Source of the DNA: Vibrio rhizosphaerae
GTDB taxonomy: Bacteria; Pseudomonadota; Gammaproteobacteria; Enterobacterales; Vibrionaceae
Reading direction: 5' to 3'
Length of the DNA stretch: 64,000 bases
Assembly (NCBI RefSeq): GCF_024347095.1
Contig: NZ_AP024903.1
Span: 1,488,001 to 1,552,000 of the forward strand
Positions 63,211 through 64,000 of this stretch are shown here, piece by piece; the stretch's first letter is position 1, and the number at the start of each line of letters is the position of its first letter. The notes under the pieces were generated by a model. The model made no database searches. It worked only from the letters and a program-made list of their open reading frames with translations, and was not told the origin of the DNA. Position numbers and translations under genes: made by a program.

Positions 63211-64000
63211 ATGGCGACAACTACACATATTTTGGGCTTTCCCCGTATCGGTGAAAAAAGAGAACTCAAATTTGCCTTAGAAGGGTATTGGCGCGGAGAG
63301 CTTGACTTGCCTCAGCTGGCTGCAACGGGGGCATCGATCCGTCAGGAGAACTGGACACTACAAGCCGACAACCAGCTGCGTTTTGTGACCGCCGGAGATT
63401 TTGCCTGGTATGATCATGTATTGAATACGTCACTGTTATTGGGCCATGTCCCGCAACGTCACCGCGACGGGGATATCGATATGGATACGCTGTTTAACAT
63501 TGCCAGAGGTCAGTCGCGGCAAGAGTGCAGCTGCCATGATGGCAATGCCGCTTCTGAGATGACCAAGTGGTTCAATACCAATTACCATTACATCGTGCCG
63601 GAATTTTCAGCCGATGATACGTTTAAGGTGAGCTGGTCACAGCTCTTTGATGAAGTCGATGAAGCGATACAGCAAGGGCATCAGGTGAAGCCGGTGTTAC
63701 TCGGACCATTGAGTTATCTGTATCTGGGTAAATCCGTGACAGCGGAATTTGATCGACTATCGCTCTTGCCTCAGTTAGTCATCGCCTATCAAACGATTGT
63801 GGATAAATTGGCGGCACAGGGCGTGGCATGGATTCAGATTGATGAACCGATTCTGGCGCTGGAATTAGAGCCTGTCTGGCTTGATGCGTTTCAGACGGCT
63901 TACACGCAATTACAGAGAAAAAATAAGCAGGGAAGCCCTAAGTTGTTGCTCACCACTTATTTTGATTCCATCACCGATGTGTTAGAGCGTGTGACCGCCT
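63211..64000 (+). CDS. metE: MetE, cobalamin-independent methionine synthase, N-terminal part
   Basis: The first 263 residues are visible; the gene runs off the window. It opens [17 protein letters not shown], the conserved MetE start that binds folate. [12 protein letters not shown] and [12 protein letters not shown] follow, then Q-I-D-E-P. The protein transfers methyl from methyltetrahydrofolate polyglutamate to homocysteine; the catalytic zinc site lies beyond the window. The ribosome-binding site is AAAAGGATG. Confidence 0.95.
   Translation, partial: MATTTHILGFPRIGEKRELKFALEGYWRGELDLPQLAATGASIRQENWTLQADNQLRFVTAGDFAWYDHVLNTSLLLGHVPQRHRDGDIDMDTLFNIARGQSRQECSCHDGNAASEMTKWFNTNYHYIVPEFSADDTFKVSWSQLFDEVDEAIQQGHQVKPVLLGPLSYLYLGKSVTAEFDRLSLLPQLVIAYQTIVDKLAAQGVAWIQIDEPILALELEPVWLDAFQTAYTQLQRKNKQGSPKLLLTTYFDSITDVLERVTA

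Overview
The window looks like a Vibrio chromosome (Gammaproteobacteria, Vibrionaceae). The block hexR, panP, HDOD protein, tfoX, small outer-membrane protein, response regulator, sensor kinase and serC has the gene content and order I recall from Vibrio chromosome 1. The enoyl reductase FabV and the KtrAB potassium system also fit. The species is not assigned.

Region 1 (1-4133) is a small metabolic and transport cluster: the end of a DadA-type FAD oxidoreductase, an APC-family amino-acid permease, a cupin-AraC regulator and a divergently transcribed DASS/SLC13 anion transporter. Region 2 (about 4134-19948) is an accessory island and the most interesting part. It combines two layers. The first is a family of about 470-bp, same-orientation, ORF-less repeats (12 copies carrying the core, plus fragments), each a string of hairpins whose stems change by compensatory substitutions. 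The second is a set of integron-like gene cassettes without an integrase: a ParE/Phd toxin-antitoxin, an unknown protein, a GrpB-family protein, a cytidine deaminase-like protein and an NTF2/SnoaL-like protein. For several cassettes the sequence just before the gene is the exact reverse complement of the sequence just after it, as expected for the R' and R'' ends of attC sites. The island also holds a two-gene Gabija anti-phage system (gajA-gajB), a truncated polymorphic-toxin tip with a putative immunity gene, an MNT-HEPN fusion protein, a GNAT acetyltransferase whose last codons were replaced by a 118-bp MITE, and a related IS remnant.

Region 3 (19949-25564, minus strand) is one operon: a LacI regulator, a periplasmic binding protein, two permeases, an ATPase and a GpdQ-like phosphodiesterase. 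It probably imports and hydrolyses a phosphodiester-type or other organophosphate compound. Region 4 (25944-38566) holds a bactofilin with an M23 peptidase, an S41 peptidase lipoprotein, a DUF134 regulator with a NifX-like metal-binding protein, the heterodimeric ABC exporter MdlAB, an ApbE lipoprotein, KtrAB and a PLP-dependent desulfhydrase-like enzyme.

Region 5 (38985-64000) is core genome: fabV, a YbjL-type transporter, grxA, hexR, panP, an HDOD protein, tfoX, an outer-membrane barrel, a response regulator and pseudo-receiver sensor kinase pair, a DUF945 protein, serC, a YgiQ-type radical SAM protein, a membrane protein, a DUF4250 protein, an Lrp regulator divergent from a Cys/Met PLP enzyme, a three-gene polar amino-acid ABC transporter, and the metR/metE pair with MetJ boxes between them. 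metE runs off the window end. No rRNA, tRNA, CRISPR array or integron integrase was recognised.
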